Source of the DNA: Hemibagrus wyckioides | Taxonomy: Eukaryota > Chordata > Actinopteri > Siluriformes > Bagridae | Assembly (NCBI RefSeq): GCF_019097595.1 | Contig: NC_080720.1 | Location: forward strand, 25,854,852 to 25,918,851 | Reading direction: 5' to 3' | Length of the DNA: 64,000 nt | Part shown: positions 11,045 to 25,000 of the stretch, piece after piece | Position numbering within the stretch: the stretch's first letter is position 1 | Layout: the number at the start of each line of letters is the position of its first letter | The notes under the pieces: generated by a model | Told to the model about the DNA's origin: nothing | Databases searched by the model: none | The model's input: only the letters and a program-made list of their open reading frames with translations | Made by a program: the position numbers and the translations under genes

Positions 11045-11152
11045 AATGTATTAATCACTCAGAAATGCAGAACTGGCAAGACATTTCCAGTGCAAACTTG
11101 GTACAGACATTCATAGCAACTTATAATGAAACTACTAATGCTAATAAGCACT
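11045..11152 (+). repeat. Direct repeat copy 2 (pair with 9535-9641)
   Basis: Second copy of the 107-bp unit, followed directly by a short CT run. The first copy lies about 100 bp upstream of the large CT/GA microsatellite. Confidence 0.75.
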
Positions 11153-11999
11153 CTCTCTCTCTCTTGAGTCTCTAAGTTAGTTACTTATTATCTAGCTAGG
11201 ATTTATGTAAGAATCATTAGGCTAATACTCTAAAAGCTAGCACAATAATAGTGTCATGACTGTTATTTATGGTGCTATAAGGAAATATTCTGGAGTGTTC
11301 TGTGTAAATGTATGTATTATGTATTGACTTAATATTATTCAATTCTTTTAATTTCTTGTGTAACGTCTTAAACATACCTTAAATATAGCTAAGTAACACG
11401 TCTCTTCATCTGATTTTAGTTCGTTTTTATTCATTCAGTCTGTTCATACTGAATTTTTGAAAATACCGGCTATGAATTTGGAAATGATTGAAGATTTTCC
11501 TAAGCCCTGGTATCTGTTGTTATTGCAGAAATTCATAGTATAATGTTGCTCAGGTCAGCATCATAATATAATCACCCTGTTTTCACATCTTGCCATTAAT
11601 ATTTAATTTACTGATGCTATGAATAATTCATTTGTTCATCTTCTGTATAGTTCATGTTCAGTTGTTTTTTATTTGATTGCACATTAAAGTGTTTCCCTCT
11701 CCTTCTGCATTAATTATCTTCATTTTTCATATAAGATAACATTATCAGGTGATTAAGTTGTGGTTTAGTAAATGGCCCTGGGAGGCAATTTGGGCCTCTT
11801 GTGTAGAGTGAAAGGATATTTGTTATTCTGCCACAAACAAAGGCAACCTAGACAATTGTGTGCTTTGTGGCAAAGGTTTGGTGAAGGTTCACGTATTTTT
11901 GTGATACCCAGGTGTCCACAAACTTTTGGCTTTATTGTGTGACGTTTAACTGCATTGTCATATTTAACTGCAATTTCATTTGGTATTATGGATCAGCAA

Positions 12000-12646
12000 G
12001 TTATCCAGAGGAAAGGCAGTGGCTGGGTTTTTTTGTAGCCCCGCCCACATCCAGGAGCACTGCCTGAAACGCCATTGGTTCAGTAACATCCAGCAGCTGG
12101 AACTGAAACCCGATTGGTTCCGAATCCCGGAACGATCGGATCCTCATCTTCGGCTCTCGTGTCCTTCGGGCTTTTGGCGTGCCGTAAAAATAAATGAAAA
12201 CTTTTTCTTTTCCACGTGCACTTTGTCCTTATTTGTTTGCATTCGGACGCCGCCGAGCGGAAACAGTCTTACAGCGACTGGACATTTGCAGGGTTGTGAT
12301 GTTATGTTTTTGAGCTATTGTCACCAGCGTGTTGTTATCGCAGTGGATTTGTCATTATTCTGGTGGTGATTTTTTTTTCTGACACAACCGAGGCGTATTT
12401 GTAGGAGCAACAAGCTCCTGTAGGATTTATATACGCGCTCTGCGGCTGCTATGTGGAATCAACTAGAAGATCCATCACACTGCTCTGTTCTCATTACATG
12501 GAAATGGATCCAGTGTAGCTGGACATTTCTGTTCAAATAGATCCAGGAGATTGCATTCGACACAACGCGTTTTTGTTTATATTTGCTGGACAAACATTTG
12601 TTTTATCTTTTGCTGGGAGTGATATCATAACATCGAATTAAAAAAA
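12000..12646 (+). promoter_or_regulatory. lrrfip1: lrrfip1 promoter and 5' UTR region
   Basis: CpG density is much higher than in the surrounding DNA. A GC box (CCCCGCCC, 12039-12046), two inverted CCAAT boxes (ATTGG at 12074-12078 and 12113-12117) and an E-box (CACGTG, 12213-12218) precede the start codon by 430-610 bp. This is typical of a TATA-less housekeeping promoter. The transcription start is not determined; the open frame at 11980-12369 is most likely incidental. Confidence 0.6.
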
Positions 12647-12736
12647 ATGGGAACTCAGGTGACGGGGAGGAAAAGAATTCCGAATCGGGAGAAAGTGTCG
12701 GCGGAGGATGATGCTCTGAACCAAATAGCTCGAGAG
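12647..12736 (+). CDS. lrrfip1: lrrfip1 coding exon 1
   Basis: 30 codons beginning [16 protein letters not shown] and ending with [10 protein letters not shown], the family N-terminus. The start ATG has A at -3 and G at +4. The donor is GAG/GTAAGTG, a perfect consensus. This is the main LRRFIP1/2 first exon; the alternative mammalian first exon (MTSPAAAQ type) was not seen. Confidence 0.93.
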
Positions 12737-15700
12737 GTAAGTGCTGATCATGTATAGAAATGACACGTAGGCTGCCCTGGTGCTGTGCTGTGCTGATGTG
12801 ATGTGATGTGATGTTCAGCAGCGTCACACTGCGCAAAAACCTCCGAACCACGCCGAGCTATTCAATACCATCGGCGCTGCTAAATAACATTGCCGATGAA
12901 GACATGCCCTGAGCATTTTGTTCGCTCTTCAGCCTCCATAGCTCACAAAAACCCCCAGCTCAATGGCGAGATCAAGACGCCTTCTTTTTTTCTTTTAATA
13001 GCCATGATGAGTGAGTATGAAGATCTATATGGTGTTGGATGACAAAAGACGCTGTTAGGAATCAAAGGGCGCTGTTGTTGGCGTGACCCTCATGACACAT
13101 GACGTGCGCGCGCTTATGGGAGATTTCCTTGTAAAAGCCGATGAAACGGTTCAGTTGTCAGTCTCTTAGAGTCAACAAATATACACAATAACGTTTCTAT
13201 CGTATTCAGGAAGCTCCCTGAAAACGTCTATAATGTTGAAAAGGTTCAAGCCAAATTTCAGAGAAGCTGCGAGACTGCTGACGTCAGACGCCTGTGCGTC
13301 ACACCCGGTCCGTGACGTCAGCAATTCACTAATGTGTAAAAGGAGCATTTATGTAGGCTAATCAAGTCGGCTAGATTGTGTAATTGCCACTGTGGAAATG
13401 GGGGGGAAGCATTCATTGTAACGGATGATACGCAGATGTTATGCAAACTACTAAAATATGAGTTCTCGTTGGAAACTTTGAATCATATCCCCAAATATTC
13501 AGTTTTTAAGCATATGACTAAAGTACAGTAGGAGCACTGTAGCTGCTCCATATAGCTTTCTTTTTGTGCACTACATAAGAGTGGTGCTATGACATTTCTT
13601 ATCAGTGTTATACAGAAAACTCTGACATCTTCTTGGCATGGTAGCACAATAAGTAGCATTGCCACATCACAGCTGTAGAGTTCCCCGGTCTGATCCTGAG
13701 ACAGTTCCTGTCTGTGTGAAGCTCCACATGTTCTCCTGTGTCTGAGGGATCTCTATGCAATCTTTGGCTTTCCATTTACAGGAGTAAAGCTAGATGTAGT
13801 TCCTGAACTGTTGTGGCCCATCTCCCTCAATGTTCAACATGTTATGCATTCAGAGATGCCTTTTTGCTAGCCACGGTTGTAAAGAGTGATCATTTGAGTT
13901 ACCCTAGCCCTTGTCAGCTGGAACCACTGTGGCCGTTCTCCTCTGACCTCTATCGTAAACAAGGCATTTCCGCCTGCAGGGCTGCTGCTGAACACTTTGT
14001 GGTTTTAACACCTTTCTGTGTAGATGTGAAATCAGTAGGATATGGAATACTCTGACAAGCCCATCTGGCAACAACAACAACCATGCCATGGTCAAATACA
14101 GTAGGATCACATTTTTGCCTAATTGATGACTGTACCCACATGATTTTAGGCATCCTTCACTGTGCATATGACAAAAAACCTCTTGAATCTTGAATCTCAT
14201 GATTGGCTGAATAGATAATTGCATGAATGAGCAGAGGTATAGTTGTTCCTAATAAAGCAGTCAGTGGTTAAATGAAGTGACTAGTGGCTATGGAATGTAA
14301 AATCTCTCACCTCCCAGAAAGTGTTAGCGTCTCTGTTTTTATAGAACACATCAAACGGAAAGTACTACAATGCAAGTACATGGTATGAATTAAAGTATTT
14401 TTAGCTTAAAGGCTTCTTTCATGTACATTATCTCACATCATCAAACTTAATCTAACATGGGAAAATGCTGATGTTGCCCATGATTCTCCTGACATGCTGT
14501 GACCTTTAAAGTTAATGGCCTACATCTGGAAAGCATTTCCTCAGTGCCAAACCCACACAGGGATTTTTCGCCTAAGACAACACTCTCCTGCAACTTGTCT
14601 GCTATATTCTGTCTTAAATTTACATTCAGTTAACTTTAACTGGCTACATAGAAGAAAAATATCTCAGCATAGAAGAAAGTTCAAGAACATTATAGAAAGA
14701 CTGAGAATTAACAGTGGCTTCAGGGCCTCTGGTGTTGTGTGTCCTCATAAAACTCTAGATCCCCAATCTCTGCTCCTCGGGACCGTTCCCAGAGGAAAAG
14801 CTAGAAAGAAGCATGCTTTAAGGTATTCACTAAAGCTGTTCTTGCAGTCGAGTTTCAGGACAGAATTTAAAGTGGTGAGCTGTACTACAGGTTCCAGTAA
14901 TAACTTCTGGAATTCAGGCCATGACTGATTAGCAGAGAATGTTTTTGTTTCACAAAACAGGGCATGATAATAACTAGTCTAACTGGTAACATGGTGACAG
15001 TAATAATAACTGGTAGAACTTGAAACGTGACACTAATGATAACTTTATTTACGGTTAATTGCAGAACTGTTTCTGTTCTCACTATTTGGAGATCTTTACA
15101 CATGCTTCTTTGAGTTATTTTACATTATTTTGAATTGCTTCATTACCAACAATACATCTCAATTACCTGTTGGTACTTGTGTCCATAGCTGTTACTTCAT
15201 TTCTACCAAAAACTGTGACGAAGGAGCATTTTAGTCCTTTATTTTGTTCAGATCTCTCACCTACGCATCTATGCGCTTTGCTCAGACAGTCCTAGAGCTT
15301 CATGCTAATACCATCAACACCGTCATGCTCCTTACCTTGTAGATTACTGACTATCCAAGATGATTCTCTGCTGAGAGATTGCGTGTCTGCACTTTTTACA
15401 TGAATTTCTGATTTATACGATGTTGAATATCACTGGCGAGGAAAAAAAAGCGAAAACCTAAAGGTTATCACATAGGTTGAATGCAGTTTTGTTCTCATAT
15501 TGAACATCACTGTATCTGTGCTCTGCGATGGACTGGCGACCTGTCCAGGGTGTATCCCTGCATTTCACCCAATGTGTTTCCAGCAGAAACCCGTGACCCT
15601 AATTAGGAATAAAGCGGGTATAGACAGTGGATGGATGGATGGATGGATGGATGGATGTATCTGTGCTAGCGAGTCAGCACACCACACAACTGCTGTCTTC

Positions 15701-18700
15701 TCTTGGCAAGGAAAATTCAGCCCCAGCCCACACCAACACACCTTAATTGCTAAGCACATGATTAACATTCATTATGAGTGTATTTAAAGGGTGGAGTTTC
15801 TCTGTGTAACTAATGACACAATCTGTCAGTTTTCTATAAACAAAAAAGAACCATGAATATGTAGCTGAATGCTATAATATTTTTGGATATTTTTCTATTA
15901 TTATTATTATTATTTTAACATTGAGATTTAAAATCTCTTTTGCAAGCTTGTCCTGGCCAAAATAAGCAGCAGCACACTTTAACAAATAGCAGCATACAAG
16001 CATCCACACAAACATCATAGAAATAAATCAGATTCCTATATAATAAAATGTATAATAAATATAAGAAAAAGAATATAAAAATATAATAAAAAGAATCAGT
16101 ATCACTGCATAGCCATATATAGCAGATGCTTCTGTCACCAAGCCATTTATAATCACTTTAAAAGCATCCAAAGTGATCAGCTCCTTAAGTTTCAGCTCAT
16201 TTTCCAAATGCAGGATTATTACAGAACCAGAATCACTTCTTTTCTTGGAAGTCATTTCCAGTTTCCCAAAAATTTAAGGCAGAATTATACCTTGTATTTA
16301 AAAGGAATCTTATACAATGGCCTTTGTTTTTTATATAGTTTTGTCCTGAATAAATTTCACATGACAGATGTTTACATGTAGTCCACAAGACAAATTAATA
16401 ACCAAATTTACACACATTAAACAGTTCCCATAAGTTTACATATCACTGATTTTTAATACTGGGGGTTTGTTACCTGGAAGACTGTGTTTATGTTTTCGGA
16501 TAGTTCTTCCCGAGTCCCTTATTTATCCTGAGCAGTTAAACTGCCCACTGTTCTTCAGAAAAACCCTTCAGGTCCTGCACATTCTTTGCTTTTCTGGCAT
16601 CTTCTTGCATCGTTGACCCCTTTCCGGCAGAGGCTGTATGATTTTGACATCTATCTTTTTACAGTGAGGACAACTGAGGGACTTGTGCACAACTATTACA
16701 AAAAATACAAACATTTATGATACATTAAGAGCTAGGGGGGTGTAAACTTTTGAACAGAGTGGTTAGAGTAAATTGTTATTATTTTGTTATCTGGGAAACA
16801 TGTAAATATGTAATGTAATGTAATTTGATAATGATTATTTTTAAACAAAATAATAACTTAAACTGAGCATCCTGTTTAAAAGTTTACACCCCCCTGGATC
16901 ATGATGCCCACTTGAGCATCAGTGAATGTTTTTAGCTTTTATAATAGTTGTGTACGAGTCCCTCAGTTGCCCTTTCTGATTACATGACTTTGGTTGAAAA
17001 GGGTTCAAATATGCAGAAGTAGTAAGAGGGATTATTAAAATTTTGCCGATTCAGCAAGGGGGATGTAAACGTATAACCCTAACTGTATACAAGACATGCC
17101 TTTTAACTTAATACATTCTATAAAAAGTGTAGACTCCTGTATTTGGTATTTCTAAAAGATACTTTATGCTTGTAGCTCTTCAAAGCAGGAAATATGAGTC
17201 TGTTTTGACTGATTATTGCTTTCACGTCGAAATTTACCTAAAAAAGCGTATTGTGGTAACACGTCCAAATCAATTCTACAACAAATAACTATAAATGGAT
17301 AAATACTAGCATTTTGTAATCCCTGGCAAATCACTGCGGAATAAGAGGAATAAAACACCTCAGTGTGGACTGTGTTAGGAAAATAATCCATGATTGGAAA
17401 CTAAAAGCCCAAATTCCCAAATTCAGGCTTTAAACTTAATACTAAAGTAAAGTATGTACACTGTAGCTGCTCTCTGGAGCTTTATTTCCTCTTTTTGTAT
17501 AGGGATGTGGCGTGTATTTGCCATGGTGCGATGACAATTGAAACTTTGTATTACTGTTACATGTCCAAATCCAAGTCCATTAAATTTAAGTGTAAATGGC
17601 TAATTAGTGCTTTATGTAATAAATATAAAGAAAACTTCAGTGTGTTTTAGGAAAATAATCCATGACGCATGGTGGTGTAATGCAGCCTGACAGGAAGCAA
17701 AAGGTTTTTTAGCTAAAGCAGGGAAAATACTGAACACTTCATTGGTGTGTTTGGAGTCCTTGAGCCACATCTGGTTGCATTACTGTCATCCACAGTTCTT
17801 TCATTACCCCAACTTTGTAAAAATTGATTTATTTTTATTTCAATTGAAAGGATTCCCAGATGTTTATGCTAGGCATGTGTTTCGGTTAGGATCTCGCAGC
17901 TGCTGGAATTTGCAGTGCTTGCAGTCATGACGTATTCTATTTATTCAGGTCAATTCAATTTTATTTGTACAGCACTTTTAACGATGGATATTGTCTCAAA
18001 GCAGCGGTACAGGAATATAAAAATTCATATGTAACTCTAATGAGCCAGAGGCAACGTTAGCAAGGAAAAACTCCCTGAGGCGATATGAGGAAGAAACCTT
18101 TGAGAGGAAGCAGACTCGAAAGGGAACCTCATCCTCATCTGGTGACACCAGAGCGTGTGATTATAAATCATTTCCTGTAGATAACTGATTATAGTCAAGG
18201 GCAAATGTGTAACCAGGAGCTTTTTACATATAAGTATGAGCATCAGTGTAATTTCTGAATTAGTTTTAACATAAAGTCCTACTTGCTGAAGACATCAGCA
18301 ATTATGGAGATCTGAGCACAAAAACTACCACAGAAACAGAAGTTCAAAGCCGGCTACATGGTCAAGTGGTGCCATGGTCGAGTTCTCTCATCTAGTAGAT
18401 CTGTATATTTCCAGGTAGTCTATGTGAGGCCATCCTCAGTGTTTCTCTCATATATTTCTCTATCTTCCTGTGTTCTATTGTCGCTGCCTTTTGAACACAG
18501 TCTGGTCATTCAGAAATGCTCTGAAGTGTAAACAGAGAGACTTTCACTCTACTGTGTTTATACTGGACTTGGCTCCTTGGCTTGTGCAGCAGATCCAGAA
18601 CATGGCTGGAGCTAGTTGGAACTTTTCAGTAGTTTATAACCCCCTTCAGCCATGTTTACTGCATCGCAGACAGATGAGACCAGCTGCAGGATTTTTTCCA

Positions 18701-21700
18701 AATGTTTGTATCTAGTTTCAAGAGATGAGCCATGCATGTGGAAACAGTTTACAAGTGACCAGATATTTTTTTCCACAGTTGCACATCTATAGTTATTGAT
18801 TTATAGCTAACCTTTGGCTTAAGAAGAACACATTTTAACATAGGAGTACAATGCTACAGATCTGTCAAAAGATGAAAGCCCCACCCCCTCCCCTCATCTA
18901 GCGTTAGGAATATCTCATCTTCTTGATATTCCTGTTTGAAATATGCTCTGACGTAGCCTTTGCTTATTTCGTCAAGGTAAATGGAGAATGTTCCTTAATG
19001 TGAAATAAATTATATCAGTGTATGCTTGATGTAACTAATATTGGACAAGTATGTAATTAACATCATCCATCCATCCATCCATCCATTTCTACACAGGGAG
19101 CCTTGGAGCACACACCCATTCACACATGACAGACAATTTAGGAATGCCAATCAGCCCACAAAGTAGGACTTTGGACCGGGAAGGAAACCAAAGTACACAG
19201 AAGAAACCCCAGAAACACAGGAAGAATGCATGTTGGATAGATGATGTTAATTACATGCTTGTCCAATGTTAGTTACATCGAGCATACACTGATATAATTT
19301 ATTTCACATTAAGGAACATTCTCCACACACACACACACACAGGGCAGAGGTGGGAACCAAACATCCAACCCTGGAGGTGTGAGGCACACATGCTCACCAC
19401 TAAATCACCACACCCCCTAATTAACATCAATTAATTATATTAGGGATGGCAAATATTTGTACCATAATATTTGTACAATTCACCTGAATTTCTTTACAAA
19501 TTCTGGCCTGATTTTGCTGCAGCAATACAAAATCTTGGATTGTGAGTTAAAATCTGTGGTTTAACAATGTTTTGGCAGTGCCACAAAGAGTAAAATCTTG
19601 GTGTGATTTCTGCTACATAACTCATCTCAAAGCCACCTATAGGCAGGGGCGGACTTAACCAATAAGCAAGGTAAGCAGCCGCTTAGGGCCCCAGGGAATT
19701 AGGGATACCAAGAAGCCTGTATAAATCATATAGTACTTATTAATTTTCTATCATATATTGTATGGTCTGTCCATAACCATTAAGATTTTAACGTTATTAT
19801 TACATCTTTTCAAATGCGAGCCCCCCCCCCCATGGTTCATGAATAGTGGTACGTTCCTATCGTACTGCACATGTGCGAGGTGTGAGCGGTTCAGAGACTG
19901 TCAGATGAGAGTAGAGCAGAGGAAGAGTTAGAGCATGCAAGAGTGAGGATTTTATACATTTGGAACAAATTTAGAAATAATCACTGAAATGCAGCTACGC
20001 CCGTGGAGCTGAGAAAAGGAGGAGAAAAGAGGATATAAAAAAGAATGTGGCTAAACTCCCCAAAGTCACTAATTTTTTCTCACAAACTCCCACAGTTAGT
20101 GCTGTAGACCCCCACCCCCACCCCGCTAACCCTAACCCTAGCTTGGATTTACTTATACTATTTTCCAGTATCTTTTTCTCACTTAAACAGGCTGTGTACA
20201 CTGTGTAGTTGCTAATGTAAACCTGATATATGCAAATGACCTCTGCCCTCTATTCCGATTAACTGTTCTCTTTACATGTAAAATGAGACACAGTAAGCCC
20301 CGCTGGTTAATGTGTAGCATGGTAAAGAATGGTATCTCCGCAATAAGAGCCAGATGAGTAGAACTCTAACCATGTGCATTTCATTCTCCTGTCCCTTTAG
20401 TGAAATCCATCACTAAATTAAAGACTTCCTACCTTGGCAGTTCCCATATACTTGTGGTTTAAGATCTTCACATACAAAGGAGATTCTTAAGTGTGAGTAT
20501 GGGATTGTGTAGTAAGCCGGACATAATGGCATCTTCTTGATGATCTTTTAGAATGAGAATTGAATGTTTAGTGGAATGGTTTTTGGAGATGGAAACATCA
20601 GGGTTGAGGAAAGTAGGTACTTAATTAAATGTTTGGGGTACTGTAAAAAATGACTTAATTAAAATTATATATATATTAATTATAGGTATATTTAATGTTA
20701 AGGTTACTGTAACAGAACAAAAATAAAACTATGAAATTTAACCAGTTTAATGATGACATACCTTAACATGCTCATTTAGATTTGACGGCAAATGCCATTT
20801 CTATCAAAAACAAATGAACACAGCTGTGTGCAGTTTCGTTTGACTTTGCAGACGTTGAGTGAATCTGATTTTTATCTAAGTTCAAAAAGTGAAAGCAGTT
20901 GGGTAGCAGAAAAATAGATATTGAGATTTGTAGCAAGTAGTTTCAGGTCAAAGTAGGTCAAAATGAAAATGTAAGAAGTAAAAAATATGTGTTTCTTCCC
21001 CTCATTAAGTTTATTTGAGTAAAAGTACTTAAGTATTTAACTTCAGTAAGATTTGAGTCAAGAACAAATCAACAAAATAGTACTTAAGTACAGTCATGAA
21101 GTGCAGTTACTGAAGTGATGAGTGTTTTTCACCCCCCACCCTTAAAACCACCCGTAAATCTATTCAGTCATTCTAACTACATCTGAGCAATAGCACCATG
21201 TGTTACAGACTCAGTGTTACTGTTCACCACGAAGATCCTGTGTGAATTAGGATCCCGTGTAGGAATTATAAATAAAGTGCCTGAGAACGTACATTTACAA
21301 GCAAACTGGCTCATGTGAATTACAACTTTGCAGTTGTGCGACCACGCTGTGGCTGTACAGGAAAAGAAATGGGAGTGTGTCATTTTCTAAATTTAACATT
21401 TGTCTTAGTCACACATGTTGAGTTCATGGAACATTTGACCAAATTTGCATTCATTACTTGTTCCACCTCTTGGCTCTCTCATTTTCTGACTTGTGACTCG
21501 TATGGCAGAAAACACACACCTTAAAGTGGTGCATAAGAGCAAGGCATTATGGAATGTAGTTTTTCTTTAAACAGGCAGAAACACACTGAGGAATAGGCGT
21601 GGTGGTTTTGGCTGGTAAATGGGAAAAGGTCAGGCAGGTCTTCATTGGGCAGAGAATAAATGCCAGTGGGAGAGGAAGAAAATACACATAAGCCTGGCTA

Positions 21701-21987
21701 CACTGCAGCAGAAGGAGACTGCCAAGTCTCTACTTACTGACCTGGATCATTAAGCCTCTAGACAGCGTTAACATCCTGTGACGACAGTCCAGTAAACACT
21801 TTAATGTCCAGTGGATGAATGGCAGGCCAGCCATCTATCTGACGGATCCTAATGCATTTCTCTGTGAGGTTTGTTAAGGCTAGAACAGCGTAACCTTTAA
21901 TGAAATATTTTTGAACAGTGTTTTCTTTATAGTCTTATATGGTCATTATCCATCTGCATGCTCACATAGAGTAATACTGTAGTCCAT

Positions 21988-22018
<31 letters not shown>

Positions 22019-25000
22019 TTGGGGGATGGTAGGATAAGCTTTAAGCCGCTGCTTAGTACTTGGTACATAGAGGTGGAAAGGAGGAAGTGAAGCATTATGG
22101 GACCTTATGACATTTTAAGAGTGGATTACACTGGATCGCTGGTGTTTGGGATGTGCGTGTGTGTCAGAGTGTGTGTGATCTCCTAGTACTCTTAGATCTC
22201 CCCACTTCACTGGAAATTTTAGCAGCCTTAGTGTATAAGATATTTGTTCTGACCTAATGATCATACAGTTTCACTTTATTAGATACAACTAGATTACACC
22301 TACATTCAATACTTACCATTTAGGTCACCTTATAGATTTATAATTTCTGATTGTAGTCAAAGATTGTATTTTAGGAGGAAGTCGTAAAAGAGATTAAAAA
22401 GTGAAGCTGGAATGTCCCTCTAGTGGTTGGGTGCAGTGCATTATTAATCCCGGCGCATTGCCATGTTAGTGAATAGCCAAATTTACATTTTAAGCAAAAT
22501 GTAGTGCAAATTATTTTGTCAGTAGTGTTCTCTAATATTTCTTCCCTTCATAATAATTCATTTTAGAGGATTTATAAAATCTGTGGCATTTCAGGGGTGG
22601 GCTGAAAAGACAGTCTAGTCTCATGAGTGCACAAACACGCACCTGAAGCTCTTATTGAGACTAAAACTTCATTTCACAATCTTTGTACCAAAGATTTACA
22701 GTTATTTGCAGTTTGTTTCCAATATGATGCCTAAGATAGATTTTTAGCTAGTTGGCTATTTGATGGATAACATTAGCAACCTTGAAAGGAAGTCAAAATC
22801 TGCAATTTGCTATTCATCTTCCATCCCGTCATTGGAGCCAATTTCATGTCAAAGGATCACAGTTGAGTGAATACAGTATATTCCTTAGCACAGCAAAATG
22901 CTATCATTCCATTCCCTACATCACCCCCATGATAGTCATATAGCATTGAACTAATAGTCAGCAAACTCTAGTAGTTTTCAATATCGCCAAACAAGCAAGA
23001 CTAGCTGCTATTTTTACTCCACTGAAGATTAATGAATCTATTAGTGAATCTGCTGTGAATCTGAATTTTTATCCTTTTTTTTCCATTTTGCTGCAAACAT
23101 GTGGCTAGCTACACCTGATGAACATTATAAATAAATAATAAGCACATAAGCAGAAATTGCCATCTCACAGGTCTGTGTTCTCCAGGTTGATCATGAGTGT
23201 GTGTTGATCTGTGCATGAAGATTCACATCATTCTCATAACTTATTTTTTCTTCAGGGTTCTCTGCAGGGTTTGTTTCTTCAGGGATTCTTTCTCCTCTCA
23301 AAAACAGGATGGTATGAAGACTGGCTTCACTAAATTGCCCCTAGGTGTGAATGAGTGTGTGAATGTGGCATGCTATACAGGGTGCTTTCCTTACTCACAG
23401 CCAGTGTTCCCCTGGACAGGCTCTGGATTAACCTGATGAGGATGAAACAGTTACTGAAGATGGATGGATGGATGCTTTGTATTTAGTGTACTAGAAGAGT
23501 GCATTTGGATTGCGACTGCAAAAAAGTCACAGTTAGAGGTTTTTACTCTCCTGGATGGGAGTGGGAAGTCAGATATAAAGCTCACAGGACAGAGTGTGTC
23601 GGATGCATCACAGTTGCTCTGGTTTAAATAATTTGTGTATATACTGTGAGGCAAATAAGTATTCAACACATCAATTAAACACAGTTCCACTGCAGCAAAG
23701 GCCCACCCCAGAAGGCTCCATTATTGAAGAATAGGCATGTTGAATCTTGTTTAAAGTTTTCTACACAACATTTGGAGAAGCCTGTGAATTACAGGAGGAT
23801 TGGAACCTTCTGGGGTGAACATGTATGGGGGCTGTATTGTTTGCTCTTTGACAATTTGTACCTGCTGCCTCTAAGTATATCTGGAGCTCTTTTTTTGAGT
23901 GGTCCTTAGCTCTTGGTCTACTCTTCTGACTAACCTTCAGACTCCCTGATGAGAAATCTTGTGAGCTCTTGTGCATGGCCAGTTGATGGTGGAGTGATGT
24001 TCCTTCCACTTGAAGATAATGGTCCCAGTGGTGTTTACAGGAACATGTAGGAGTTGTGAAATCCATCAGTAATCAGTGTTGCGTCTTGGGAGAGTTCTTT
24101 GCCTATATCTATCATGAGATGTTTGTATACTTGCATTCAGTGGCGGCTAATGCCGAGGTCACACTGCATGATTTTCAAAGTGGTCGGATCACTGTTGTTT
24201 TCACACTGCGCGACCGCATTCAGTTGCTGCTGTGTTGACATTGCATGATAGATCGGCGACAGGAGGTTTCACGCTGCATGACTTCACAATAGGAAGAATC
24301 GCCGACAACTCTATCTGGTATGCAAACTGCGTTTTATAATGAAACGTACGCGAGAAATAATAAGAAAATAACGCAAGATCACACGAGTTCTTGGTCTGTG
24401 CGGGGAACAAAGATTGTGTGTTCTGCATAATTGAACAAATTAATAATTTTGCAATGTGCTGCTGCGGCTGGTCAAGCAAATGTTTTTGCTTTATTCTGTT
24501 TGATGCTATTGTAAAGCTTATTTATTCGGATATAACTATACTTAAGACATTTTTTCTGATAAAATCCTATAAGCTCTATTAAACCATAATATTTTGCTCC
24601 AACCGAAGCCATGCTTGCTGATATTGTGGTTTAATAGACTCCTCCCCGAACTGCCCGCTGTCCTTTATCTTGCTCTCTCATTGGCTGTAGGTTATCACAG
24701 ATGTATTTTTCAGTCAGAACTCCTTTCACACTGGATGACTTTGAGTCGCCAACAGGTCTAGATATTTAGCATGCCAAATATTTCACGGGCGTCGACTCAC
24801 TCAGATCGAGTTTTTTGTAATTCACACTGCGTGATTGTGACAAAACTAGTCGGCGACTGAAAATCAGGGCTAAAATCATGCAGTGTGAAAGCCTTTTTCT
24901 ATCCTATCGACATAAATTAATACAGCTGATTCTCATTTGTACTACTCATTAACATCAGATGTTGCTTTACCTTGTCTTGGTGTACAGCTTTTCTTAGTGT

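Larger units (their letters stand above)
8504..11999. other. Intergenic region mlph to lrrfip1
   Basis: No exon of any gene was recognised. The stretch holds probable mlph 3' UTR, an RTE-like tail, a long compound microsatellite and a pair of direct repeats. In mammals prlh and rab17 occupy this interval; neither was found. Confidence 0.6.

Noticed and set aside
11980..12369. 129-codon open frame upstream of lrrfip1
   Set aside because: It lies in the GC-rich promoter/5' UTR where stops are rare, with no recognisable domain; I treat it as incidental.
20120..20145. CTAACC-type run suggesting an interstitial telomere
   Set aside because: There are only a few units and no extended array; also seen as a couple of units near 32180.
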